Of a stretch of DNA of 64,000 bases, positions 35,586 through 44,510 are shown piece by piece. This DNA is from an uncultured Psychroserpens sp. (lineage in GTDB: Bacteria; Bacteroidota; Bacteroidia; Flavobacteriales; Flavobacteriaceae): the NCBI RefSeq assembly GCF_947500255.1, contig NZ_CANMRL010000004.1:62001-126000 (forward strand), written 5' to 3'. Each line of letters opens with the position of its first letter. The first letter of the stretch is position 1. Below the pieces are notes generated by a model that was not told the DNA's origin, did no database searches, and was given only the letters and a program-made list of their open reading frames with translations. The translations under genes and the position numbers were made by a program.

Positions 35586-35987
35586 TTGAAAAAAGATTGG
35601 CATATCGCACTATTTACCTTGGTTTATGTTTTAGTATTTCCTTTAATCTATGCACTGGGCTTTCATGATTTGAGAGGTTTTGTTTTTTTTATGCTAATTC
35701 TTATGGTTTTGAGTGCTCCGTCACTATTTGCAGTTTTAATCTTATTAGCTTTTGAACGCACCAAAAAAAGATCAATTTCAATTTATGTATATATCATTCT
35801 ATCAATTGTACTATTCTCCATTTTTTTAATAATATGGAAAAATGTAGAAAGTGATCCTAAAAATATTTTTCCAATATTTGAAGAAAGTCATTTTGTACAT
35901 ATTACAATGTGTATAGCCTCACATATAATTGCGTTGATTACTATAGAACTCGTCAAAACATTAAACAGAAGACACGATGCCACTTAA
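35586..35987 (+). CDS. hypothetical four-helix membrane protein
   Basis: The start is TTG 35586, followed by KKDWHIALF; there is no nearby ATG. The 133 residues contain four hydrophobic helices (about 7-24, 30-53, 65-85 and 105-125). No family is recognised. It lies 20 bases after the lipoprotein gene and overlaps trmL by 11 bases, so it is part of the same run of genes. Confidence 0.65.
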   Translation: MKKDWHIALFTLVYVLVFPLIYALGFHDLRGFVFFMLILMVLSAPSLFAVLILLAFERTKKRSISIYVYIILSIVLFSIFLIIWKNVESDPKNIFPIFEESHFVHITMCIASHIIALITIELVKTLNRRHDAT

Positions 35988-36429
35988 TATTGTTTTATTT
36001 GAACCTGAAATACCAAACAATACAGGTAATATTGGTCGATTAGCATTAGCTTCTGGATCAAAATTACACTTAGTAAAACCTTTTGGTTTCGAGTTGAGTG
36101 ATAGCAGGCTCAAACGGGCTGGATTAGATTACTGGCAGCATCTAGATGTGACTATCTATGACTCTGTTGACGACTTTTTTAAAGTAAATGCCAATGGAAA
36201 CTTTGCATTTTTCTCAAGCCATGGCTCGACATCGCATTGGGAAATCCCGTTTGAAAACAATTTGTTTCTTATCTTCGGAAAAGAATCGGTTGGTTTACCA
36301 AAATCAATAATTGAACAATACAAGACTCAGCTTTATAAAATACCTTTATATAGCAAGCACATAAGGAGTTTAAACCTTGCAAATGCGGTGAGTATTGTGA
36401 TTTATGAAGGGTTAAGACAGCTACAATAG
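35977..36429 (+). CDS. trmL: tRNA (cytidine(34)-2'-O)-methyltransferase TrmL
   Basis: The 150-residue SPOUT-class enzyme methylates the wobble ribose of tRNA-Leu. The start has NIVLFEPEIPNNTGNIGRLA, followed by LHLVKPFGFELSDSRLKRAGLDYW and the C-terminal knot LIFGKESVGLP...SLNLANAVSIVIYE. The length matches the minimal TrmL type without an extra RNA-binding domain. It overlaps the membrane-protein gene by 11 bases and precedes the YitT gene by 7. Confidence 0.93.
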   Translation: MPLNIVLFEPEIPNNTGNIGRLALASGSKLHLVKPFGFELSDSRLKRAGLDYWQHLDVTIYDSVDDFFKVNANGNFAFFSSHGSTSHWEIPFENNLFLIFGKESVGLPKSIIEQYKTQLYKIPLYSKHIRSLNLANAVSIVIYEGLRQLQ

Positions 36430-36436
36430 CAAATAC

Positions 36437-37342
36437 ATGTTATCCAAATATTTTAGGGTTTTTTCCGAATACTTTCAAATCGCATTAGGTATAGTTCTTG
36501 CCAGTATTGGTCTAAAAGCTTTTTTGCTTCCAAACGGATTTTTGGATGGTGGCGTCACAGGAGTTGCACTTTTAATTCGCACTCAAGTTGATATCAGCTT
36601 GTCTTATTTGTTAATCGCTTTAAGTATCCCGTTTTTAATTCTGGGTTATTACACTGTCTCAAAACGAATTGTCGTTAAATCTATTATTAGCATCTTGGGA
36701 TTAGCTCTTTTCATCCATTTTGAGAACTTTGACACCATAACTGACGATAAGTTCCTTATCTCAATTTTTGGAGGTTTATTTCTTGGATCAGGTATTGGAA
36801 TTGCTATTAGAAATGGTTCTGTTTTAGATGGATCTGAAATTTTAGGCGTATTTATAAATGATCGATTTGGTGTTAGTATTGGAAAAGTAATTCTCCTTTT
36901 TAACGTGATTTTATTCTCTATAACCGCTTTTATTATATCAACAGAAGTAGCCATGTATTCGATTCTCACTTATATTGTTACAGCCAAGGTGACCGACTTG
37001 GTCATTGAAGGTTTTGAAGATTTTATAGGAGTCACTATCGTCTCAAAAGAATTCGAGCAAATTAAAGTGGCTATCATTAAAGAACTTGGCGCTGGTATGA
37101 CCCTATATAAAGGAAAAAAGGGCTTTGGTAGTACAGGTGAAATACAAGACTTTGATATTATTCATACGATCATTAATCGTATTGATATTAAAAAAATATA
37201 CCGAATAGTATCTAAAATAGACAAAGATGCATTCATAGTAGAGTTTGACGTCAACAATGTGCGAGGTGGTGTTTTGCGACGTTATCTCAATAAAAAGAAA
37301 GACAAAAAACTCCCATCGTTCCTATCTGAACAACAACTCTAA
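36437..37342 (+). CDS. YitT family membrane protein
   Basis: The 301-residue protein has five to six transmembrane helices (about 10-180), the DUF161-like repeats seen in GIVLASIGLKAFLLPNGFLDGG and GLFLGSGIGIAIRNGSVLDG, and a cytoplasmic DUF2179-like C-terminus (about 215-285) with GMTLYKGKKGFGST. The transported substrate is not established for the family. It is the last gene of the co-directional run that begins at trpE; no clear terminator follows. Confidence 0.9.
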   Translation: MLSKYFRVFSEYFQIALGIVLASIGLKAFLLPNGFLDGGVTGVALLIRTQVDISLSYLLIALSIPFLILGYYTVSKRIVVKSIISILGLALFIHFENFDTITDDKFLISIFGGLFLGSGIGIAIRNGSVLDGSEILGVFINDRFGVSIGKVILLFNVILFSITAFIISTEVAMYSILTYIVTAKVTDLVIEGFEDFIGVTIVSKEFEQIKVAIIKELGAGMTLYKGKKGFGSTGEIQDFDIIHTIINRIDIKKIYRIVSKIDKDAFIVEFDVNNVRGGVLRRYLNKKKDKKLPSFLSEQQL

Positions 37343-37390
37343 TTAACATAACTTCTTTAAAATATTCTAAGTTATTTGTTACATTTGAAT

Positions 37391-37759
37391 ATGAGACGCT
37401 TGAAAAACATGAACGTATTGTTTTTTGGACTAACACTTGTACTGAGTTTAGTCTCGTTCTCTGGTACTGCACATAATATACCAAACAAATCGGTAACAAC
37501 TGCTTTAGTAGTTGAAGACTATCAACCAGAAACACGCTTTTCAATTCAATTTCAAAAGGCAAAAAAGATTCTGAGTTTTAGCTTTGATATTTATTACAAA
37601 TTTTCATTTTCTAATTATAAATACACACAGAATTTAAATGCCCAAACCTTGTATAAATATTATACGAACAGTGCTTTTTTTATAAGATTGGAAAAACTTC
37701 ATATGGAGTCGTACACTCCCAAAAACAACAAAATAGTTTATAATAATTTCATAGTGTAA
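37391..37759 (+). CDS. hypothetical secreted protein
   Basis: ATG 37391 gives 122 residues; ATG 37409 (MNVLFFGLTLV) is a good alternative because a TACATTTG promoter element at 37380-37387 sits only three bases before 37391, which would place the first ATG at or before the transcription start. The signal peptide ends near SFSGTAH. The mature part is basic and Tyr/Phe-rich (DIYYKFSFSNYKYTQNLNAQ) with no known domain. A weak hairpin follows at 37769-37789. Confidence 0.55.
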   Translation: MRRLKNMNVLFFGLTLVLSLVSFSGTAHNIPNKSVTTALVVEDYQPETRFSIQFQKAKKILSFSFDIYYKFSFSNYKYTQNLNAQTLYKYYTNSAFFIRLEKLHMESYTPKNNKIVYNNFIV

Positions 37760-37843
37760 TTTCAGTAATCATCAATCTTTGGTTGATGACACACTTATTT
37801 TTAACTGCATCACATTTCTGTAGATGCCTTATTCACTTATACT

Positions 37844-38020
37844 ATGAAAATAAAAAAAACATTAAGGTTAATAGCCTTAATTTTTATAATTGTTTTAGCT
37901 TGTATTGTCCCATTTCCGATGCAATTCAACCAAAAAGATAATTTACCCAAAGACCTTATAGAACAGGTCGAAAAAAGAGAAGAAGAGGACGACGAAGATA
38001 TATCTAAAGAATTATTTTAA
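37844..38020 (+). CDS. 58-residue single-pass membrane protein with acidic tail
   Basis: ATG 37844 to TAA 38020. The N-terminus is basic (MKIKKTLR), followed by a hydrophobic helix (LIALIFIIVLACIVPFPM), a short linker, and a strongly acidic C-terminus with REEEDDEDIS. The layout is that of a small anchored protein. Codon use is like that of its neighbours. It lies 43 bases before the next gene. No function is known to me; homologues may be missed because of the short length. Confidence 0.6.
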   Translation: MKIKKTLRLIALIFIIVLACIVPFPMQFNQKDNLPKDLIEQVEKREEEDDEDISKELF

Positions 38021-38063
38021 AATAATTATGACTAAATTTAATAACTCACAAACACAACTTAAC

Positions 38064-38480
38064 ATGAAAAAATTAATACTACTATTATTTACAATTCCCT
38101 TTCTTGCGTTTCATTCTGTAGATACTGAAGTTAGCATTATAGGAAAATGGAAAGGTGAAGACAAAGGTGATATTGGCTTTGTGCATTTTGACAAAGAAGG
38201 CTATGCTCTATTTGAAACTGGAGACCAAAAAATAGGAGGAAAAGAATTTATTATGAAAGGTCAAAAAGCTAAAATGACCTATAAATTAAATACAAGCACA
38301 AAACCTATGGAGCTTGATTTTATCATTACCATTCTAGAAACTAATGAATCTAATAAAATATTTGGTATTGTAGAATTTGAAAATGAGAACAAAATGCATT
38401 TGGCAGTAGGGTTTGGTGGCTCTGCAAGACCAACTGAGTTTGATGACGAGAACTCCATTTACTTCTTTAGAGAAGAGTAG
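38064..38480 (+). CDS. hypothetical secreted lipocalin-like protein
   Basis: ATG 38064 gives 138 residues with a signal peptide (MKKLILLLFTIPFLAFHS). The mature protein reads as a small beta-barrel: IIGKWKGEDKGDIGFVHFDKEGYALFE, MTYKLNTS, MELDFIITIL, IFGIVEFENENKMHLAVG. The GKW opening is typical of lipocalin-like domains. The C-terminal segment is short and acidic. The stop codon TAG abuts the stop of the convergent VF530 gene without a spacer. Confidence 0.65.
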   Translation: MKKLILLLFTIPFLAFHSVDTEVSIIGKWKGEDKGDIGFVHFDKEGYALFETGDQKIGGKEFIMKGQKAKMTYKLNTSTKPMELDFIITILETNESNKIFGIVEFENENKMHLAVGFGGSARPTEFDDENSIYFFREE

Positions 38481-38708
38481 TTATCGCTGCTTATTTTTGA
38501 GCATTGTTAAATACATCTGTTCAACTTTCGTTCTTGCCCAAGGTGTTCGTCTTAAAAACTTCAAACTAGATTTTATTGATGGATCATGAGTAAAACAGCG
38601 AATATTGACCTGATAACCCATGTATTCCCATCCATAATGGGCTTGTAACTCGGTAACTATTTGTTCGAGTTTTATACCATGCAATGGGTTGTTCTTTTGC
38701 GCAGTCAT
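38481..38708 (-). CDS. VF530-like DNA-binding family protein
   Basis: The 75-residue protein matches the small VF530 family: [57 protein letters not shown]. The family has a structure and is thought to bind DNA, but its biological role is not known. It overlaps the preceding gene by one base (TAATG) and is third in the helicase operon. Confidence 0.85.
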   Translation of the reverse strand: MTAQKNNPLHGIKLEQIVTELQAHYGWEYMGYQVNIRCFTHDPSIKSSLKFLRRTPWARTKVEQMYLTMLKNKQR

Positions 38709-38923
38709 TATAATTTCTCTACTAAACTTTTGATTTTAACTGCTTTTTCAAAATGATCTAATTGATGTGTTTCAATCCACCAGATTGCAGCTTCCATTAA
38801 TAACTTTGGATTGTCATTTTTATTCTTGAAAAAAGCATAAAAAGAAACACCCACGTTATCGCCTTTTTGCGCAATCTTTTTATTGCAAACTTCTATTATT
38901 TTTTGCTTTAAAACCTCAGTCAT
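38708..38923 (-). CDS. small conserved protein, DUF6500-like
   Basis: ATG 38923 is preferred (71 residues); an upstream in-frame start would lie inside the helicase gene. The sequence [20 protein letters not shown], then [30 protein letters not shown], resembles a small conserved family I know as DUF6500, though the name is from memory. It is helical and cytoplasmic. It starts one base after the helicase stop and overlaps the VF530 gene. Confidence 0.65.
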   Translation of the reverse strand: MTEVLKQKIIEVCNKKIAQKGDNVGVSFYAFFKNKNDNPKLLMEAAIWWIETHQLDHFEKAVKIKSLVEKL

Positions 38924-38924
38924 G

Positions 38925-40205
38925 CTAATTACGTCTATCCTTGCGATTTCTAGAATTATTATTGTTTTTATTTCTACGATTTCTATGTCGCTCAGGGTTT
39001 TTTGAATTGGGATTTCTAGAATTACGGCGTTGTCTATTTTGACCTGGTTTAATTGGCTCTGTTGAAGCATTCGGATCTGGTTCAAAGCCTTCGACAATAT
39101 CTACTTCAATTCGTTCTCCAATAAGTTTCTCTATGCTTTTTAAATACGAGGTTTCGTCTGCACTCACTAAAGAAATAGCTTGTCCGTTTGCTCCTGCTCT
39201 TCCTGTTCTACCTATTCTATGCACGTAATCTTCAGAAATATTAGGCAATTCGAAATTCACCACATGTGGTAATAACGGAATATCTAATCCTCGTGCTGCA
39301 ATATCTGTCGCTACCAATACACGAACACTTCCATTTTTAAAGCCTGCTAAAGCTTTAGTTCTTGCGCCTTGACTTTTATTTCCATGAATAGCTGCTGCAC
39401 TAATTCCAGCAGAGATCATTTTTTTTGTTAAACGATTGGCCCCATGCTTGGTTCTTGTAAATACTAATACTTGTTTCCAATTTCCTTCGGAAATAAGCTT
39501 AATGATAAGTCCGGTTTTTTTGTTTTTAGCCACGCGATACACTTTTTGTGAAATGGCATCTACTGTAGAATTCTCCGGAGTAGCTTCAACTTTAACAGGA
39601 TGATTCAAAATCCCATTAGCAAGTTTTCTGATATCTTTTGAAAACGTAGCTGAAAACATCAAATTCTGACGTTTATCTGGCATCAGTTTCATCACGCGTT
39701 CAATATCTCTTAAAAACCCCATATCTAACATACGATCGGCTTCATCAAGCACAAATATCTCAACGCGTTTTATGGATAATAAATTTTGATTTTGCAGGTC
39801 TAATAATCGACCAGGTGTGGCTACCAAAACATCAACACCTCGTCGTAACGTAGCTACTTGTGGTTTTTGATTTACACCACCAAAGATAACAGCGCTTTTA
39901 ATATTTAAAAACTCACTATAGTCTTTAACACTTTCATAAACCTGAGCAGCTAGCTCTCTTGTCGGTGTTAAAATCAAAGCACGTATAGGTCTAAACTTAG
40001 CCTTAGGATTCTCTGATAAGTAATGTAATAATGGTAACGTAAAACCTGCAGTTTTACCTGTTCCTGTTTGCGCCGAAGCTAAAACATCTCTTCCTTCTAA
40101 AACAGGCGGAATCGCTTTTTCTTGTATTGGACTAGGTGATGTGTATCCTTTTTTGCTAATTGCTTTTAACAAGGCATCAGATAAGCCTAAAGATTGAAAT
40201 GACAT
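38925..40205 (-). CDS. DEAD-box RNA helicase, RhlE type
   Basis: The 426-residue ATP-dependent RNA helicase has all core motifs: Q motif (SPIQEKAIP), AQTGTGKT (about 45), PTRELA, GG, TPGR, DEAD (in [10 protein letters not shown]), SAT, and HRIGRTGR in domain 2. The last about 50 residues are Arg/Asn/Lys-rich, an RNA-binding tail typical of RhlE proteins. It heads a three-gene unit with the DUF6500-like and VF530 genes. A TACCTTTG element lies 73 bases upstream, leaving a leader of about 65 bases. Confidence 0.94.
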   Translation of the reverse strand: MSFQSLGLSDALLKAISKKGYTSPSPIQEKAIPPVLEGRDVLASAQTGTGKTAGFTLPLLHYLSENPKAKFRPIRALILTPTRELAAQVYESVKDYSEFLNIKSAVIFGGVNQKPQVATLRRGVDVLVATPGRLLDLQNQNLLSIKRVEIFVLDEADRMLDMGFLRDIERVMKLMPDKRQNLMFSATFSKDIRKLANGILNHPVKVEATPENSTVDAISQKVYRVAKNKKTGLIIKLISEGNWKQVLVFTRTKHGANRLTKKMISAGISAAAIHGNKSQGARTKALAGFKNGSVRVLVATDIAARGLDIPLLPHVVNFELPNISEDYVHRIGRTGRAGANGQAISLVSADETSYLKSIEKLIGERIEVDIVEGFEPDPNASTEPIKPGQNRQRRNSRNPNSKNPERHRNRRNKNNNNSRNRKDRRN

Positions 40206-40277
40206 AAAAATTATTTGGGCCAGTAAAAGGCATTTGAGATGACCATTTAATTAAAATATCACCTCTGTTATTTTGAG

Positions 40278-40285
40278 CAAAGGTA
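40278..40285 (-). promoter_or_regulatory. -7 element of the helicase operon
   Basis: TACCTTTG on the minus strand, 73 bases upstream of ATG 40205, fits TAnnTTTG. No clear -33 element. Confidence 0.5.
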
Positions 40286-40347
40286 CTGTTAATTTAATGG
40301 TTAACTCTATATATTTGATTTAGTTAAAAAAATAATCCGTTTATGGT

Positions 40348-40376
40348 TTTGCCTAGATGTTGAATAGTTAACTTTG
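40348..40376 (+). promoter_or_regulatory. promoter of the methyltransferase gene
   Basis: TTTG (40348-40351), a 17-base spacer, and TAACTTTG (40369-40376) match the Bacteroidota promoter. The ATG at 40407 is 30 bases downstream, which supports that start over an in-frame upstream codon at 40374. Confidence 0.7.
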
Positions 40377-40406
40377 TGCAAAGCATTGTTGTTATTTTTA
40401 CGCTTA

Positions 40407-41384
40407 ATGAGATTAGTTACACTAGACGATTTTAGAGATACTTTTTTTAAAGGAAAACAAAGAGGTTGGGATTTTATTCTTTCAAAATTCAACTTGCGTA
40501 ATAGTGAACGTACAAAAAGCGCATTCAATAGTTCGGCTAGCATTAGTGCTAATTGGTGGGAAATTCCATATGTAAAAAAAAGATGGAATAAATTGATGAC
40601 CAATGACGAGCATCAAAACTATAAACAATATCTTGTTGCAGAGGCTCTCAAAGATGCTTCTAACTTAAAGCTATTGTCGTTAGGAAGTGGTACTTGTAGT
40701 CATGAAATAGAATTGGCTCAATATAATAATTTTGAAAAAATAACCTGTCTCGACCTATCGGAATATAGAATCTCTGAAGCAAAAAAAACCGCCGAGCAAA
40801 AACAGTTAAACAACATAGAGTTTATTTGCTCTAATATTGATGATTTTAATTTTAAAGACGATCATTATGATATTGTTCTATTTAATGCTTCACTTCATCA
40901 TTTTAAAAATGTAGACGCTTTATTATCTAAAAAAATTAAACCTTGTTTAAATACATCTGGACTGCTGGTGATTAATGAATATGTTGGCCCTAATAGACTG
41001 CAATTTTCAAGACTGCAAATACAGAAGATCAATGAAGGGCTTAGATTAATTCCAAAGACATTCAGAAAACGCTACAAATCATCATCCCATAAAAATAGTT
41101 TCTCTGGTTCGGGGCTTTTAAGAATGGTTATTGCTGATCCTTCAGAATGTGTAGACTCGGAAAGTATAATCCCTTCAATTCACAAGCATTTTGATCGTGT
41201 TGTTGAGAAGTCTTATGGCGGAAATATTTTAATGAATGTTCTTAAAGATATCTCTCACCATTTTATTGATTTAAATGATGAAAAGAAAAAAGCCTTAGAT
41301 GCTCTTTTTGAATTTGAAGACGACTATTTAAAAAACAATCCTTCCGATTTCATATTTGGTATTTACAAAAAACCAAACCATTAG
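40407..41384 (+). CDS. class I SAM-dependent methyltransferase
   Basis: ATG 40407 gives 325 residues. The Rossmann-type core has LKLLSLGSGTCSHEIEL (SAM motif I, about 86-102), ITCLDLSEYRI (acidic ribose ligand), NIDDFNFKDDHYDIVLFNASLHHF (motif IV) and LLVINEYVG. The N-terminal about 75 residues are helical and specific to this protein; the C-terminal about 110 residues may form a lid. The substrate is unknown. The gene has its own well-formed promoter. Confidence 0.85.
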   Translation: MRLVTLDDFRDTFFKGKQRGWDFILSKFNLRNSERTKSAFNSSASISANWWEIPYVKKRWNKLMTNDEHQNYKQYLVAEALKDASNLKLLSLGSGTCSHEIELAQYNNFEKITCLDLSEYRISEAKKTAEQKQLNNIEFICSNIDDFNFKDDHYDIVLFNASLHHFKNVDALLSKKIKPCLNTSGLLVINEYVGPNRLQFSRLQIQKINEGLRLIPKTFRKRYKSSSHKNSFSGSGLLRMVIADPSECVDSESIIPSIHKHFDRVVEKSYGGNILMNVLKDISHHFIDLNDEKKKALDALFEFEDDYLKNNPSDFIFGIYKKPNH

Positions 41385-41392
41385 TTTAAGTT

Positions 41393-42046
41393 TTAAAAAA
41401 ACTCCCGATACTGTAGCACTCTAAAATCAAACGTATTGAATTTAGGATTCCTTGCCTTGAGTTGTTTGTATAGAGGCAACCTACTTATAGAAATATTTGC
41501 AGCACCAGATCCTGAAGTTAGCGATACTGTTTTAATAGGTCTACCATCAAGATTAAACTCATGAACTCTAGGAATCTCATTTGAGACTAGATCTAACTTT
41601 TTATCATACGTTTTAAGGTGTCTTCGGAAGAAATATTCTGGTCCGTTTTTACTATTTCCACCAGTAAATAAAAGCGTATTAATATTTGGAAATTGTTTTA
41701 AATACCCAACAACATCTCTCAGTATAATATCTTTCATGCCTAAATCTGAAGCATCTATTTTCTCACGTTTAGCACTTTCAACAATATCACAAACACCAAT
41801 TTTATTTGCAATTAAAAATGCTTTGCGCTCATCAATAGCTTCTTGAGAATTGTCATATCTAAGACCAAGCTGATGGATTTCATCAATAAATAACCACAAT
41901 GAATTGTAATAACTTCCGTAGCAAAAATTAACATCCTTTTCAAGTAATTCTCCTGTGCTAAAACGTGGAGGAGGCAACGTACCTACAATAAGTTTAGTCG
42001 TATTGTCCTGGATAAAAGGTTTGTAAGGATGTTTGTGAAGAAACAC
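41393..42046 (-). CDS. uracil-DNA glycosylase family-like protein
   Basis: The 217-residue protein has the fold landmarks of the uracil-DNA glycosylase superfamily: LIVGTLPPPRF near the N-terminus in place of the usual GxxPG/xx loop, the NSLWLFIDEI segment, the LLFTGGNSKNG strand-loop, and SLTSGSGAANIS as the putative second active-site loop. It belongs to a divergent branch and activity is not demonstrated. It is convergent with the methyltransferase gene, with an 8-base gap. Confidence 0.7.
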   Translation of the reverse strand: MFLHKHPYKPFIQDNTTKLIVGTLPPPRFSTGELLEKDVNFCYGSYYNSLWLFIDEIHQLGLRYDNSQEAIDERKAFLIANKIGVCDIVESAKREKIDASDLGMKDIILRDVVGYLKQFPNINTLLFTGGNSKNGPEYFFRRHLKTYDKKLDLVSNEIPRVHEFNLDGRPIKTVSLTSGSGAANISISRLPLYKQLKARNPKFNTFDFRVLQYREFF

Positions 42047-42107
42047 GTTCTACTTGATATTAAATTTTATTTTTCGTATTTTATAGTAAACCAAATAACT
42101 TAAAACC

Positions 42108-42233
42108 ATGGGAAAAGGTGACAAAAAAACTAAGCGTGGAAAAATACACAGAGGCACTTTTGGTGTGAGACGACCACGGATAAAAAAACGTCCAAAGACC
42201 GAAGATAAAATCAAGCCAGGAAAAAAGGCCTAA
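42108..42233 (+). CDS. 30S ribosomal protein bTHX
   Basis: The 41-residue very basic peptide starts MGKGDKKTKRGKIHRGTFG and continues VRRPR, matching the small ribosomal protein THX (bS20-adjacent peptide of the 30S head, first found in Thermus), which flavobacteria also carry. It is short enough to be missed by gene finders. Its TAA stop is followed directly by the stop of the convergent yaaA gene. Confidence 0.88.
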   Translation: MGKGDKKTKRGKIHRGTFGVRRPRIKKRPKTEDKIKPGKKA

Positions 42234-42992
42234 TTATCTTGTAAACACAAGTTCTGTTTCACTTGACAGGTCTTCTGAAAAACGATAGTTTTCATAATTA
42301 AAACCTTTGACATCATCAATGGTTTTAGCATTTGTATCAATAATATATCGTGTCATATAACCTCGTGCTAATTTAGCAAAGGTCATAATTGTTTTATATT
42401 CTCCATTTTTAAAATCCTTAAAGTTTGCTGTAATAACAGGTACTTTTAGAGCTTTGGTATCTATGGCTTTAAAATACTCGTTACTAGCAAGATTAAGAAA
42501 CACTTCATCATCTTCAAGTTCCTCATTTAAAGCTTGAGTGACTTTCTTTTTCCAGAATTCGTATAAGTTTTTATTTTTTCCGACGGGAAACTTGGTTCCC
42601 ATTTCCAAACGATATGGTTGAATTAAATCTAAAGGTTTAAGTACGCCATATAATCCCGAAATGATTCTTACCGTATCTTGAAGCTTATCTATTTTTTTTG
42701 CATCTATATTGTAAGCATCCAGACCTCTATAAACATCACCACTAAAGGCATAGATTGCTTGTCTGGCATTATCTTGAGTAAACGGTAAGTGCCATTCTTG
42801 ATTACGTTCATAATTTAACTGCCCTAAATTATCAGAGATCTTCATCAATTTAGATAAACTCTTAGCAGATTTTTTCTTCAACAACTTATTTAAACGTAAA
42901 GCTTCATTTAAAAAACAAGCTTCGGTTGTTTTAGTTGTTGGCAACTTACTATCGTAGTCTAATGATTTTGCTGGAGAGAGTACGAGTTTCAT
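42234..42992 (-). CDS. yaaA: peroxide stress protein YaaA
   Basis: The 252-residue cytoplasmic protein of the YaaA/UPF0246 family limits free iron and so protects DNA and proteins during peroxide stress. Signatures are [16 protein letters not shown] at the start, [39 protein letters not shown], and [11 protein letters not shown]. The full length is present. The stop codon abuts that of the bTHX gene on the other strand. Confidence 0.95.
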   Translation of the reverse strand: MKLVLSPAKSLDYDSKLPTTKTTEACFLNEALRLNKLLKKKSAKSLSKLMKISDNLGQLNYERNQEWHLPFTQDNARQAIYAFSGDVYRGLDAYNIDAKKIDKLQDTVRIISGLYGVLKPLDLIQPYRLEMGTKFPVGKNKNLYEFWKKKVTQALNEELEDDEVFLNLASNEYFKAIDTKALKVPVITANFKDFKNGEYKTIMTFAKLARGYMTRYIIDTNAKTIDDVKGFNYENYRFSEDLSSETELVFTR

Positions 42993-43124
42993 ATATTATA
43001 TTTTTCGTTAACTAAATTACAATAATTCTTTAATTTTTCAGATTAAAGATACAACGATATACTCATATAAGATTAGACGTATTAATGCTAAATCTAATAC
43101 AGTAATAATTAAAATTTATAGCTC

Positions 43125-44510
43125 TTATTTTTGAATTTCTTCTGAAACGACTTCCCACTCAAAATTAAGGTATAAATCACTTCTCGCATCTAAAGGGTTT
43201 TTTGAGGTTTTGATAATTTCTAACTTATCTGCTATAAGTTTTTCGTTAGTTTCTACATCTCTTATTAAACTATTGTGTTGGGTAGTTTTAGAGTTTCTAT
43301 GTTCTTTATGTACAATATTTGAGTACGTATACAAATAGAACTTAGTTCCTAAAGCCTTTTGTTGATGATAGAAAAATATATCTTCATAACCATAATGTCC
43401 ACAAAACTCTTCGTCAACTCCATTGGTTTTCATGTAAATAGACTTGGTCATAAAAAACACATTAACATGAGGTCTAACTTTTTGTAAATTAGAAATGGTA
43501 TTAAACTTAAATACTGAATTGCCTGGTAATTTATAATCTGTTAGTCTACCTAAAAGATTTTCGGGAAATAAGATGTCTAAATCTGTTACTATGATATGTT
43601 CAGATTTGGCATATTTTACACCTAGATTTCGCGCACCTCCTTGATTCCAGGTAATATCCGATGTCACTCTTAACAGCGTATAATTTAATACGATATCTTC
43701 GGGAATTTCAATTGGGGTTTTTGAATGATCATCTACAAAAACAAAATGAATTTTATTTAAAATATCTCGACTATAACTACTATATATACTAATGAGTTCT
43801 TGTAATGGGTTAGATTTATTATCTTCTAAATAAAACTGAACAACATAGCTTAGCTTAATTTCATTAGCATCATGCCCTTGATTTTGAATATTGTCAACAA
43901 ATGCTTTATGTGCTTCAGTATCTAAAAACTTCGTGCTATCCCAAAGTGAAATATCAGCATTATGATATCCAAATTGCCCATTCCAACTGTCATTTTCTAC
44001 ACTAAATTTTTGAGCAATATCTACAGGAGCAAATTGAATACCTTCAGATTCTAAATGCGACCGATATGTTTTACATATTTTTAAATCCTCGGGATGGTAC
44101 TCTTTGATGTGATTATCAGCACTCAGAACTTGTAATAACTTCTTAGACCTTAGACTAAAACCACCATTTCCCATTCCCCAAAAAACAGGAGCTCCGATAT
44201 AATCGTAATTTAAAAAGTCTTCAGACCAACGATTTGGATTAAGTAGAAAACCATCATATTGAAAAATTAATACGAACTCGGTATCTACATACTTATCAAG
44301 ATCTTTAATCATAAATTGACTATAAGCTTCAATAGAATCAATTTGAGGAATTTGAACTATCCTAGAATCATTAGACTCTAAATGTGTTAATAGCTTAACT
44401 GATTTAAAATTGACAAATTTTTGCGAAATATCTGCAGCTAGTATTAACCTATTAATATCAATACAATCAACACCTAATAATGTAACCTTATCTAAATTAA
44501 GCATTGGCAT
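43125..44510 (-). CDS. two-domain glycosyltransferase (DUF5672 plus GT2-like)
   Basis: The 461-residue protein has an N-terminal DUF5672-like domain (about 1-200), recognised by DKYVDTEFVLIFQYDGFLLNPNRW and YIGAPVFWGMGNGGFSLRSKKLL. The C-terminal half (about 215-450) is GT2-like: FVFVDDHSKTP, WNQGGARNLGVKYAKSEHIIVTDLDILFP with the DxD site, and CGHYGYEDIFFYHQQ. A fusion of this kind suggests a polysaccharide or glycan-modifying enzyme. It overlaps the GT9-like gene by 14 bases. Confidence 0.85.
   Translation of the reverse strand: MPMLNLDKVTLLGVDCIDINRLILAADISQKFVNFKSVKLLTHLESNDSRIVQIPQIDSIEAYSQFMIKDLDKYVDTEFVLIFQYDGFLLNPNRWSEDFLNYDYIGAPVFWGMGNGGFSLRSKKLLQVLSADNHIKEYHPEDLKICKTYRSHLESEGIQFAPVDIAQKFSVENDSWNGQFGYHNADISLWDSTKFLDTEAHKAFVDNIQNQGHDANEIKLSYVVQFYLEDNKSNPLQELISIYSSYSRDILNKIHFVFVDDHSKTPIEIPEDIVLNYTLLRVTSDITWNQGGARNLGVKYAKSEHIIVTDLDILFPENLLGRLTDYKLPGNSVFKFNTISNLQKVRPHVNVFFMTKSIYMKTNGVDEEFCGHYGYEDIFFYHQQKALGTKFYLYTYSNIVHKEHRNSKTTQHNSLIRDVETNEKLIADKLEIIKTSKNPLDARSDLYLNFEWEVVSEEIQK

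Noticed and set aside
37287-37562. A 91-residue minus ORF over the YitT end and next gene
   Set aside because: It overlaps two better-supported genes, and has no recognisable domain or promoter.
38924-39097. An N-terminal extension of the DUF6500-like protein
   Set aside because: The extra codons lie inside the helicase gene and are unlike the family; ATG 38923 fits the operon spacing.
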